Assembly: GCA_026545765.1 (NCBI GenBank) | Contig: CM048840.1 | Span: forward strand, 19,038,765 to 19,102,764 | Direction of reading: 5' to 3' | DNA from: Plantago major | Taxonomy: Eukaryota > Streptophyta > Magnoliopsida > Lamiales > Plantaginaceae | DNA length: 64,000 nt | Shown here: piece after piece, positions 35,563 through 45,816 of the stretch | How positions within the stretch are numbered: the stretch's first letter is position 1 | Layout of the letters: each line of letters opens with the position of its first letter | Made by a program: the position numbers and the translations under genes | Notes under the pieces: generated by a model | Told to the model about the DNA's origin: nothing | The model's input: the letters and a program-made list of their open reading frames with translations, nothing else | Database searches by the model: none

Positions 35563-37468
35563 CTAAGAATAATCGGGAGGAGGCGGTGGGTGAGACTGGG
35601 AAGAACTGCTGAACATCTGGGTCAAAGCGTCCATCCGCTGAGCCATACGAGCCTGTTCCTCAAGCACTTGCTCGTAAGCTGCCTTGGTCGCAGCTATTTC
35701 CTGGTGGAGAGGAGTCATCATCTCTTGAACCTGGTCCTGTGTGTAGAGATTCGATCGCGATCCTGATCCCTGGGACACTGAGAAGCTACCAGAACTCATG
35801 GAAGGGCCCAAACTTCCCAATCCATACATTCGACCCTTGTTGTCCATTGGGTTGACCTCGAAGAAGATCTGGTCTTGATCTTGAATTGACAGCTCATGAC
35901 CGTCGATCATCCTCTCGTCCATCCTCCTCTCGACCTCACTCTGAAATTGTTGGTTGCATACGAAATGAGATGTAATTTTAGGAATCACTTTAAAATACTC
36001 AAATACAAATGTTAACCTTAAGAAAGAACGCATCATAATACGCCGCCCTCACGTCAGTCCAGATGTCATTCTTCAGCTTAGCCTTCTTGAAGTGGTACAG
36101 AGCACTCTTCGGCTGTCCTCTAGTGGCCTAAAAAAATATATGTGCAAACAAGTAGTTAGTTAATTGAAATGAAAGCAAAAAACTGTTATGTATCATATTC
36201 CAAGCCATAAACAACATATATACTAACCTCCATCACATGATCTGTAACAACAACCCGTGACCCATAGTGATGTCTGGCAGTGCCCGTACCATCTCGCGGC
36301 TCAGACAAACAGTTTTGTCTGTTCTTGTACGCTTGATCCTGGACGAAGGGATCATTGCAGTACGCCTCCCACAGTGCCCACTCGTCATCCCCCACCCAAG
36401 TTGGTTGCCTGCGTGTCTCCTTCATTTTGTAGACCATTTTCCTGTAGATGTCTGACCCTAAAGTCTCGAAAACGGAGTACAACTGGGACACCAGGGCATT
36501 GGGAATGTAGTAGTCCTTCTACAACAATTCCATTCAAAGTAAAAATTACACAAGTTTAAAGAAAGATAACAATTTAAATATAACACCAAGTTTAGTGGCT
36601 AACATACCACTCAAATGACACAACAAGTTCATGAATGGTGACTAACACATCAAAACAAGCTTAGTGGTAACATACCACTCAAATTGTCCTAAAATTGACT
36701 AGCACAATGGTGACTAACATATCACCCAAGTTCAGTGGCTAACATACCACTCAAATGACACAACAAGTTCATGAATGGTGACTAACACATCAAAACAAGC
36801 TTAGTGGTAACATACCACTCAAATTGTCCTAAAATTGACTAACACAATGGTGACTAACATATCACCCAAGTTCAATGGCTAACATACCACTCACAGATAT
36901 AGTGGCTAACATACCACACACATTAACACAATGATTAAAAGAACAAATAAAGCATTCATTGTAACATTTAAGCTTACACGCAGCTCGTCAAAGTAAAAGT
37001 GCTTCATCCGGTCCGGGACGTTTGACCACTTCTCGCCTCGTCTCAAGATTCTCCCGAAGATTTTGCCTAGTTTTTCCGAGGCATCCGGAGGCCAAAACCT
37101 GTTATCAATGAGACAAACAAGAAACGAATATTCATTAGTAAAATCATGTAACATATATTTATCTTAAGTGTATGTTCTACAAATTCATAATACTTACTTG
37201 CTCCTGCCGTTGGGGAACAACACCGGCTTCCCCTGGAATGTAGCACCGTCCGTCAACGTCAATTAGGGACACCCGTCAGAGGGGAAGTCACCAGGAGCAT
37301 GTGCCGTGTAGGCCGGTGGAGTCTCGGTACTGAGATCGTGCCGCTCCCACCAATGTCGTATCCAACAAGAGGACTAGTACCATGACTCGCTGGTGTACTA
37401 CTAGAACCCGCTGGACTAGCACCCCTACACCCGGGAGGAAGGTATGTTGACTTCCTTTGGCGCGGCAT
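35563..37468 (-). pseudogene. TnpA-like (Transposase_24) gene of element A
   Basis: The start MPRQRKSTYLPPGCRGASP at 37468 directly follows an acceptor (CTCTTGCAG). Pieces: 37468 to about 37199, about 37098-36980 (WSNVPDRMKHFYFDELRV), about 36520-36227 (YYIPNALVSQLYSVFETLGS, then DEWALWEAYCNDPFVQDQAY), about 36128-36021 (KSALYHFKKAKLKNDIW) and about 35946-35563 (MIDGHELSIQDQDQIFFEVN, RMYGLGSLG, a coiled coil, end PPPPPDYS). The first piece has a frameshift near 37340 and an in-frame TAG by 37264; the rest are open. By family, TnpA-like proteins bind subterminal repeats and bring the element ends together. Confidence 0.75.
36595..36916 (-). repeat. intronic minisatellite of the TnpA-like gene (element A)
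   Basis: About ten units of the GTGGTATGTTAGCCAC / GGTGATATGTTAGTCACC pair (gene sense), organised in two nearly identical blocks of about 127 bp. It lies between the exon ending FYFDELRV and the exon starting YYIPNALV, the same place as in B and D. Confidence 0.85.
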
Positions 37469-37534
37469 CTGCAAGAGCATATAAGAAATTGCAGGAAAAA
37501 ATGTGTTAGTAAAGAATACGTGAATATGCATGTA

Positions 37535-38702
37535 CACTACAAAAAATCTGGCCTGTAGCGACGGATAGATCCGTCACATAAAGTTATCTATCCGTCGCCT
37601 CAGCGGCGGATGATCGGGCGACGGATAGAAAATCCGCCTCGAGTCATGCGACGGATAACAATCCGTCGTCCAATTCATGACAGTTGACGACGATTTGACC
37701 AATTTTTTTTTTAATTGATAATGGGCGACGGATAGATCTATCCGTCAGCCCATTTCTATTTTTAAAAAAATCCGTATTCAATTTTTATATTCAGATACGG
37801 ATTAATTGCTTCAATTTGTATTCAGATATCTGAGATATTGATTTGTATTCAGATACGGATTAATTTGTATTCAATTTTTATATTCAGTATCAATTTGTAT
37901 TAAATGCAGACGGTGGTGGTGGGAGGAGAAAGGCAGTGGTGGCGGTGGTGGTGGGAGGAAGGTGGTGGTGGTGGTGGTGGAAAGGTGGTGGGAGGTGTGT
38001 GGTGGTGGTGCGGTGGTGGTGGGAGGAGAGAGGTGGTGGTGGTGGTGGTGGGAGGAGAGAGGTGGTGGTGGTGGAGATGGTGGTGGTGCGGTGGTGGTGG
38101 GAGGAGAGAGGTGGTGGTGGTGGTGGTGGAGATGGTGGTGGTGGGAGGAGAGAGGTGGTGGTGGTGGTGGTGGAGATGGTGGTGGTGGGAGGAGAGAGGT
38201 GGTGGTGGTGGTGGTGGTGGAGATGGTGGTGGTGGGAGGAGAGAGGTGGTGGTGGTGGTGGAGATGGTGGTGGTGCGGTGGTGGTGGTGATGGAGATGGT
38301 GGTGGAGGATGGTGGTGGATGGTGGTGGTGGAGGAGAAAGGTGGTGGAAGGAGAAAGGTGGTGGTGGGAGGAGGAGGAGAGGAGAAATGGAGGAGAAGTG
38401 GTGGAGGAAAGGAGGTGGTGGAGGAGATATATGGTTTTTTTTTTTAGGCTTTTAGCAACGGATAGATCTAGATCTATCCGTCGCTAACTTTTTTTTTTTT
38501 TTTCGGCTATAGCGACGGATAGATCTATCCGTCGCTAAATTTTATTTATTTTTTAAATCTAGGTCAACGCTCTGTAGCCACAGATAAAATTATCCTGTTG
38601 CTACGATGACAGATAAGTTTTATCCGTCGCCTGCTTAGCGATCTGTTACATGGGCTGACGGATAAAATCCTTTCCGCCCCTGTTGCAGTAATTCTTGTAG
38701 TG
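37535..38702. mobile_element. CACTA element C, 1.2 kb non-autonomous, nested in A
   Basis: Starts CACTACAAAAAATCTGGCC (37535), ends with rc CACTACAAGAATTACTGC (38702), flanked by GTA (37532-37534, 38703-38705). Subterminal CGACGGATAGATC repeats occupy both ends (37555-37760 and 38455-38670). It has no transposase sequence. Its termini resemble those of element D, in the opposite orientation. The centre is a GGT-rich tract. Confidence 0.9.
37904..38430 (+). repeat. GGT/GGA-rich tract inside CACTA element C
   Basis: About 0.5 kb, almost without C on the plus strand, made of GGTGGTGGT runs joined by GGGAGGAGAGAG and GAGATGGT. A higher-order unit of about 45-55 bp is visible at 38070-38270. All three plus frames stay open and give Gly/Trp/Val/Glu-rich products, which follows from the repeat and is not evidence of a protein. 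The strand could form G-quadruplexes. Confidence 0.9.
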
Positions 38703-38802
38703 GTAAAACATATACGTTTGACATATATTAACGCACAAAAAGTAATAATAATCAACAACTACAATACACACATACCCTCGTCCTCATATATACACATAAC
38801 AA

Positions 38803-39135
38803 CTAAGCATACAATACACACATACCCTCGTCCTCATCGGCTATTGTTAAGTTTATAAATTGGTCTTCATGCAGGTCTATGAACTCATCATCATCTTGTA
38901 CAGGATTTCTCGCTGTTTGATCGACGACCTCTTCTTGATACGAGTTGGTAATTGAGTCGTCCTTATCAATGCACTCTACTCTGGAGCGGGCCTGTATATG
39001 CATCGCAGCCAACCAGTCCGCCTTATCGCGTTTGAGGCTTGGATATTCAATAAACACCACCTGGCGTGCTTGAGTCGCCAAGATAAACGGTTCATATTTA
39101 GTACGATACCTCTTCCTATGGTTAATTTCTACCAT
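38803..39135 (-). pseudogene. TnpD C-terminal fragment (DUF4216-like), element A
   Basis: Reads YEPFILATQARQVVFIEYPS then LKRDKADWLAAMHIQARS, which is the end of the DUF4216 domain found after TNP2 in plant En/Spm transposases. An acidic tail (DDDEFIDLHEDQFINL) follows. The N-terminal and catalytic parts are missing. Element C lies between this fragment and the TnpA-like gene. Confidence 0.7.
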
Positions 39136-39189
39136 CTGATAGAGCTCGTGTTTCTTCGTTCCACTTGGAGTAGGATCCTGACATTATAC

Positions 39190-39780
39190 TAATTAGCAAT
39201 ACAAATTCACAATCAATATATCAATTGCACAAAGTTAACTAGCTAGTATACTATAGCTCCCATAAACATACAATTGATCTAATTAGTCGAAATTAACCAA
39301 ATTCCCAAATTTGTCAACAAGTAAGGGTTTCAAAACACTCAACTAAATCTTTCTAATCCTACTACATATACGAAAATATCAAATTAACAACCCTACATAC
39401 TTCCAAACATCTTAACGTTATACTAAAAATCCAAATTCACAATCAATATATCAATTGAACATCTCAAAGTTAACACACTACGTAATATAAGCTAAACTAA
39501 CTACTACATACTTACAATAAACATGCAATTGCTCAAATTAGTCGAAATTAGCAAAATCCCCAAATTTGGAAAAGTTAGGGTTTTAGCCAAAATACCTTCG
39601 ATTTAGCTGAAAAAAGATGAAATTGGTTGACCACACGAGTTCCTTGTCGCACGAGCTTCGAGAAGACTCCAAAATTGGCCGGAACGGTCGAGATTTGGTC
39701 GGAATGCGGAAAGGGCGAAGGAAGAAGGAAGAAGCTGCTGAAAAATGAGAAGAAAAGGGCTACTGCCCGATTCTATATTG
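39190..39780 (-). other. 5' leader and first-intron region of element A genes
   Basis: Non-coding. Two related stretches (39205-39330, 39425-39600) begin AATCAATATATCAATTG. The boundary reading AAGGTATTTTGGCTAAAACC (minus strand, about 39580-39600) recurs in B (34732-34756), and a close variant occurs in D (40588-40607), with purine-rich leader sequence before it. This is likely the shared promoter, leader and first donor site of these elements. Confidence 0.5.
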
Positions 39781-40060
39781 ATTTTAGCGACGGATCGCTA
39801 TCCGTCGCTAAATAGCGACGGATAGCGATCCGTCGCTAAAATCGATTTTACTTTTTTTTTTTATCCGGTCAACTTATTTAGGGACGGATAATATATCCGT
39901 CCCTAAATAACGACGGATATTTTTATCCGTCGCTATTGGAAAAATATCTGTCGCTAATTTAGCGACGGATTAGCTCGCTCAATCCGTCTCCATTCCGTCG
40001 CTAAACCAAGCGATTCGTCGCTAGATAGCGACGGATTAGTCTCCGTCGCTATTTGACGGA
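39780..40060. repeat. right subterminal repeats of element A
   Basis: Direct and inverted TTAGCGACGGAT units, a few with GGG in place of GCG, leading to the terminus at 40072. Confidence 0.85.
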
Positions 40061-40135
40061 TTTCTTGTAGTGAAAACTAATATGTCTAATTTATTCTAAT
40101 TCCACTACAAGAATTCTGTTGTAACGGGACGGAAA

Positions 40136-40375
40136 GGGGCGACGGATTTCATCCGTCGCCCCATAGCGACGAATCGCTAGGTTTGGCGACGGATTTTATC
40201 CGTCGCTATATGGGCGATGGATTTTATTAATCCGTCGCCCATACTTTGACTTTAAAAAAAAATTTAAATATTAACGACGGATAAATTATCCGTCGTTAAT
40301 ATTTATATTTAAAAAAAAAAAAGAACAGGAGCGACGGATCGCCCTTTGGGCCGACGGATACGTATCCGTCGGCCC
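40136..40375. repeat. left subterminal repeats of element D
   Basis: Inverted pairs of GGCGACGGAT and ATCCGTCGCC, ending near a CT-rich leader at 40420-40460. Confidence 0.8.
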
Positions 40376-40679
40376 AGAAGGGTTTCTTCAACAACGAGCA
40401 GAAAGCAGTCTGCTCTCCATTCTTCCTTTCTCCATTTTCTTTCTCTCCGTTTTCTTCATTTCGTTTTCTTGCAATTCCGGCCAATTGTTGACGATTCTTC
40501 TCAATCCTGGTGTCAATTCGAAGATCGTTGGACGAGGAGCTCGTTTCTTCCATCAATTTCAAATTTCATCCGCTATTTTCTTCGGAATCAACGGTATTTT
40601 GGCTAAACCATAACTTTTGGAAATTTGGGATTTTTTTTTGATTTTTGACTACTTATTCTCAATTTTATGTTTATATGAA

Positions 40680-40990
40680 GTATGTAGTAGCTTGTTTAGT
40701 TAATTTGATCAATTATATGTAATTTGATATGTATATGTAATTTGATTAATTTGATTTCTATATGTAATTTGATAGTTAGTTTAGTTAATTTGATATGAAT
40801 GTATGTAGTGATTCAATATGTATGTATGCATGTTAATTTGATAAGTATGTATGTTAATTAAGTATGTATGTAGTGAAGTATGTATGTTAATTAAGTATGT
40901 ATGTTAAGTATGTATGTAGTAATTCGATATGTATGTGTAATTTGATATGTATGTTAAGTATGTATGTAGTAGTTTTGGTTGATTTGATAA
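40680..40990. repeat. TATGTATGTA-rich low-complexity tract in element D
   Basis: Irregular repeats of GTATGTATGT and TAATTTGATA in the 5' intron or leader of D, with no coding meaning. Confidence 0.7.
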
Positions 40991-41268
40991 ATTCGTATAT
41001 GTACTAAATTACGAGGATGTAGTTAAGTGTTTTGAGCGACGGATAATTTGTTGATTATATTAACGTGTAATTTATAATTTATAACTCGTAGTAGTAAAAC
41101 ACTTAATAAATTTTGTAACATATCGAACACTTAATAATTAATCATGAAATTATAAGGAACGTATAATAATTAACAATTAATCTCTACAATCTCGGCAGAA
41201 TTGGAATCGATCTAATGAATTAAATACGATCTAATCAATTGGAACGTGTCAGGTTAAAAAAGTATCCA

Positions 41269-42126
41269 ATGAATTCCGACCGTTCATGGATGTACGATCG
41301 TACGGCGGTAAATGGCAGAGTTTCTAGGAGTTTTGTAAAAGGGGTTAAAGGTTTCATCGTGTTTACCATGGGACGTCCGGCTTGTGCAAATGTGGGTTGA
41401 TAAAGTGTCCTTACACATTGGAAACCTGCAAAAACAAGCAATTTATGACTCCTACAACAGTATTCGAGCACTTGCGACGTTATGGATTCATGCCTGAGTC
41501 TCATGTATGGATTCATCACGGTGAGGAAGCACCGTCCATGGCATACCAAGTATGGAGGGAGAGGCGGGGTTTGGGGCCGCCTATTGAGTACGTTTTTGGT
41601 TGTCGGAACATGTGCATGGTGTATTGGGAGGAGGATGTAGATCTGTTGGAATGCAAGTTCTGTGGTAGGGAGCGTAACAAGTGGTGAGGAGGGGCTGCAA
41701 GAGAATGATGAGTTTTATCCGTTTTGTCTTTAGGGTTGTATAACTAGTAATCATTAGTTGATATATGAAACCAAACATTATGGTAAAATTGAAGCTAATG
41801 TAACTTATATTATGTAATGCCGTAACAATTGTTTGAAGCTAATATAACTTATATTATGTAGCAATTGATTGAATTATTGTGAAATTGATTTATTATCGTA
41901 AATGATAGACCTCGATCTAATGAATCCAAATGTGTCAGGTTATTACCAATATGTAGACTTAGTGGACATTGAGAAAGACGACTCAATTACCAACTCGTAC
42001 CAACAAGAGGATGTCGATAAACAAGCAGAAAATCCCATAGAAGCAGATGATGAGTTGTTTGATCTACATGAGGACCAATATGTAGACTTAGAGGACGGCG
42101 ATAACGGTATATTATGTGTATTATAA
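41269..42126 (+). pseudogene. TnpD relic of element D: N-terminus, start of TNP2, acidic C-terminus
   Basis: ATG at 41269 reads MNSDRSWMYDRTAVNGRVSR and hits TGA at about 41398 after a one-base shift. The next frame continues LCKCGLIKCPYTLETCKNKQ and VFEHLRRYGFMPESHVWIHH, the transposase-associated domain. It then jumps to CMVYWEEDVDLLECKFCG, a piece from inside TNP2, and stops at 41687. Bases 41902-42126 hold the C-terminal acidic tail (DDSITNSYQQEDVD, LFDLHEDQYVDLED), matching the tail seen in A. Everything catalytic between is deleted. Confidence 0.75.
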
Positions 42127-42257
42127 CTAGTTAGTAATTGATAACACTTGAGTATTTCTGTTCTGCATGAAAAATGGTTACATGTGTTATTTATAATTTG
42201 TTCTGTATTATAACTCGTACTAACACATTTTATTGTATTTGTTACATGTTTTTGCAG

Positions 42258-44032
42258 ATGCCGCGACAGAGACCATGCACCTATCACCCCCGCAACCGCA
42301 TGATAGTCGTAAGCAGTCTCGATTCTGAGACCCCCCCAAGAAGTCATAGCAGCAGGGGCTCTACCAGTTAGTCCGGACACATACTGGAGGACGGCGATGA
42401 CGATTGTCCCTACCTCGTGTTTGATCCACTGAATCCCAACGTCACGTGGGACGGGTTGCCTGTGATTTTTCCTGTTGGCCCTGCCAAGTAAGTATTATTA
42501 TACATTCTTCTTAAATATGTAAAACATAACTTATGATAGTTGACAAGTATAAATTGTTGTACTAAAGTAATAAATATTTGTTTCTTGTATCCTATACATT
42601 GATAACAGTTTATGGCCTCGGGAGGTCCACAACAAACTAGGTGACATCTTTCGGAGCAGGAGAGAGCCACCGGGGCAGGGTGGTGAGTGTTGGTCTCACA
42701 TCTCGGACCGCATGAGGGCCGAGTACTTTGATGAGCTGATGGTAAGTTAAAATATGACATTCCTTTATTTGTTATTATAATCGTTTTAATATGAGTGGTA
42801 TGTTAGCCACTGTATGTGAGTGGTATGTTAGCCACTTTATTTGGGTGATATGTTAGTCACCATTGTGTTAGTAAAATTTATGACAATGTGAGTGGTATGT
42901 TAGCCACTATATGTGAGTGGTATGTTAGCCACTTTGTTTGGGTGATATGTTAGTCACCATATCTGTTATGTTGTTGTATCTTATTAAATTGATGTAACAT
43001 GGTGACGTTTATATATATTGACTTTGGATGTTATATGAAATTGGGAATGTAGAAGGAGTACATTCCCAGCAGATTGATCCCACAGATCTGGCGTGTTTAC
43101 GAGACTGTGGGATCTAAACTGTATAGAGATATGGTCTGTACTTGGAAGGCCATTCGGGACCGGAATGGCCCAATGCCTCCACAGGTTGATGCAGCGCAGT
43201 GGGCCCTTTGGGATGCCTACTGGCATCGAACTGATGTCCAGGACAATGCCTACATCAACAGACAGAACCGGGCATCTCACTCTGATGCGGCAGGAAGGGT
43301 CGTTCACTACCTTGGGAGGCGATCTACTCTCACTGATTTTTACCAATCGGTAAGTATATATATGTTTTTTTTCAATCTAGCATGACTTTGGATGTATAGT
43401 GTCTCTGATCTATTACTTGTGAGATGATAAATTGTTGACTATATATGTTGTTCAGATGTCACGGGGGGAGGTGAAATCCAAGTATGACATCTTCAAGAAG
43501 GCCAAGGTATATGGGTATGGACCTTGGCCTCGCCTATTGCGGTATGTTTATGTTGCTTAAAGTTCATATTTGTACACTATTACAAGTTATTTTTGAAAAG
43601 AATCGATCATGATATCTGCTATTTACGATTTCAGGCTGAGGTTGATGCTCAGGTAGCGAGGCAGGAGGAAGAGACGGGTGATGTGCTGTCAACTGAACAA
43701 GTTGACAACATCTTCTTAGAGGTCAACAAACCGGACAACAAAGGACGAATATATGGACTCGGGAGCCTCGGTTTGAGCTTGGCTAGTTCGGGGTGGTCCT
43801 CATCATCATCCCAGCAGTTTAGACGTCCGGTTTTCACACAGGACCAGGTCTCGGAAATGGTGCAGTCGTAGGTCCGGGAACAGGTTGCACGGCTAACTTA
43901 AGAGATGGAGCAACAAAGGGACGAGATGGAGCGGCGCGACAAAGAACGAAGGGAGGAGAACGAGCGCCTTCGGTTACATATGGAGGCTTTCATGTCCAAG
44001 TTCGGCCAGCACCCACCCCCGTCTGGTAGTTA
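42258..44032 (+). pseudogene. TnpA-like (Transposase_24) gene of element D
   Basis: Starts MPRQRPCTYHPRNRM right after the acceptor TTTTTGCAG. Exon-like pieces: 42258-42488, about 42609-42740 (WPREVHNKLGDIF, MRAEYFDELM), about 43052-43348 (IPQIWRVYETVGSKLYRDMV, AQWALWDAYW), 43456-43506 (MSRGEVKSKYDIFKKAK) and 43634-44032 (AEVDAQVARQEEETGD, GRIYGLGSLG). Stops: TAG near 42371 in the first piece, and TAG (43869) and TAA (about 43899) in the last, before a Glu/Arg-rich coiled coil ending HPPPSGS. This is the same family and exon order as in A and B. The role in family members is end-binding and assembly. Confidence 0.75.
42789..42960 (+). repeat. intronic minisatellite of the TnpA-like gene (element D)
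   Basis: Six units: GAGTGGTATGTTAGCCACT four times and GGGTGATATGTTAGTCACC twice, in two blocks of about 110 bp, in gene sense. The intron position is the same as in A and B. Confidence 0.9.
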
Positions 44033-44284
44033 GTTATGTATATGTACTATGTAAGTTCGGATTTATTATATTTAGACTTGTTCGGATAATTTAGACTTAT
44101 TCGGATATTACATTTTTTATTTATCATTTATTGAAATATTTTCCGTATTATTGATTTATTATCGAGCATTATATTGATTAAATATGTGAAATACGAAAAA
44201 TAGGGATTAATATTAGAAAACAAAATTGAAAAAACAAATTATTTCATGATGGAATTTGAAATTCCGTCACTAATTCCAATAATA

Positions 44285-44690
44285 CATTGGGCGATGGATC
44301 GCTTCTATCCGTCGCCCAATGTAACGACAGATAGATTTTATCCGTCGCTACATAGGGCGACGGATGAATTCTATCCGTCGCCTAATGTAACGACGGATAG
44401 ATTCTATCGGTCGTTAAATTGGGTGACAGATAGATTTTATCCGTCGTTACATTTGGCGACGGATAGAATTTATCCGTCGCCAATAATCGATTTTAAAAAA
44501 AATAAAATAAAAAAGTCAAACATGATAATCCGTCGTCCTATCCGTCGCGAATGTGACGACGGATTATCTATCCGTCGCCACAGCTCCAGTGGGGCGACGG
44601 AATTTTTATCTGTCGCCCGATCCGTCGCTAGAGCTGGGGCGACGGATTGATGGTCTGTAGCGACGGATCTATCCGTCGCTACAGACCAGT
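44285..44690. repeat. right subterminal repeats of element D
   Basis: At least ten GGCGAC/TAACGAC-GGATAGA units in both orientations, ending next to the terminus at 44702. Confidence 0.85.
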
Positions 44691-44705
44691 ATTTTTGTAG
44701 TGTTC

Positions 44706-44892
44706 TAAGTCTAATACAACTCCAACAAAATCATTTCATCAATATTAATAAAATTCAATTTTTCTTTTCCAATTAAATTTCAAGCCTCAAATTAACCCCA
44801 CCAGAATCAATTCATCATTAAAAAATTCAATGTCTTCTCCAATTAAATTCAAAATCCTAATTCAACCCCAACAAAATCAATTCATCATTAAA
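44706..44892. repeat. degenerate tandem repeat next to element D
   Basis: About three copies of a 60-85 bp unit containing CAATTCATCATTAAAAAA and CCAATTAAATTCAA. Confidence 0.55.
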
Positions 44893-45201
44893 AAAACAAA
44901 AACAACGATAACCAATATTTCTTCTCCATCTTCTTTAATTATATTGAAACAGATCGGTTCGCAGTGCACTAACCGAAACCCTAATTCAACTCGAAAAAGA
45001 CAATTCATTGTCAGAAACAACGATAGTGCTTACCTCCATATACTTTTTCTACTAAATGTCACAATGGCTCGCGTAGCGTGTTATCGCGTGCTAGTATATT
45101 AACCTGCCCGCCCATATTAACTTTGGAGTCAGAAGATTGGTAAGATGTAATTGGTTTGGGAATAGAGTCCATCTTTAAATAACTCATATTTTTACAAAAT
45201 C

Positions 45202-45816
45202 GATTTCCCCTAGTCCACCTTTCTTCAAAATTTGACAAGTGTCAACTCATATAATTGTTTTTATATTTTCTTATTTTTCCAACATTTTAACATTAAATAT
45301 AGTTATAATCTAACCAAGTTTTTAAATTAATTTATCTAAAATTTTTGAAAGAAACCCGTCACAAAATATCAGTTCCAAATTGAATCTTCAAAATCAAAAT
45401 CCGTTAACCTACAATTTTATTTCTGTTAAATATGAAGAAGAATTTTGAATGGCATCAATATCAAGCGGACATCAAGAGTCAATTTACCTTACTCATTCAA
45501 TTTCAATCTGGTGCATACATGTTTAACTTATTAATTGAAGTTGAAAGATCTGAGTCAAGTTAGATACGATTTTATCCCTTTTATTTATCATTTTTTTGCA
45601 ATTATGTAAATTATTTTATTATATGAAAATACTTGTTAAACTGAAATTTTGTGACGGAATCTAATGTTTCTTCCAAAATTTTCAGATAAATTAATTTAAA
45701 AACATGGCTAAACTCTAACTATGGTTAAGGTTAAAATGTTGGAAAAATAAAAAAATAAAAAAAATTAGATGAGTTCACTTGTTAAATTTTGGAGAAGGTG
45801 GACCAATTGGAGCATC
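45202..45816. mobile_element. long-arm inverted-repeat element (MULE-type MITE or foldback)
   Basis: Arms of roughly 170-180 bp (about 45202-45388 and 45640-45816) are inverted copies, sharing CCAACATTTTAAC, TTTTTAAATTAATTTATCT and GTCACAAAAT. The interior has no coding capacity. Long arms suggest a Mutator-like MITE, but I found no clear 9-bp target duplication, so the ends are approximate. Confidence 0.65.

Larger units (their letters stand above)
30700..40072 (-). mobile_element. CACTA element A, 9.4 kb including nested B and C
   Basis: The left terminus CACTACAAAAAAAAACC (30700) and the right terminus, rc CACTACAAGAAATCC (ending 40072), are flanked by the 3-bp duplication AAA (30697-30699, 40073-40075). 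Subterminal inverted TAGCGACGGAT repeats occur at both ends (30719-30920, 35240-35355 and 39780-40060). Removing B (30928-35236) and C (37535-38702) leaves about 3.9 kb. Its genes read on the minus strand: a DUF4216-like C-terminal fragment of a TnpD-type transposase and a TnpA-like gene. The catalytic TNP2 region is absent. Confidence 0.9.
40103..44702 (+). mobile_element. CACTA element D, 4.6 kb
   Basis: Starts CACTACAAGAATTCTG (40103), ends with rc CACTACAAAAATACTGG (44702), flanked by TTC (40100-40102, 44703-44705). Subterminal repeats are of GGCGACGGAT / TAACGACGGATAGA type (40136-40375 and 44285-44690). It lies 30 bp from the end of A. Genes read on the plus strand: a TnpD relic with a large internal deletion and a TnpA-like gene. 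Confidence 0.92.

Noticed and set aside
37904..38487. Three overlapping long open frames giving Gly/Trp/Val-rich proteins
   Set aside because: They are by-products of the GGT/GGA repeat: all three frames stay open for the same reason, and there is no start context, domain or splice logic.
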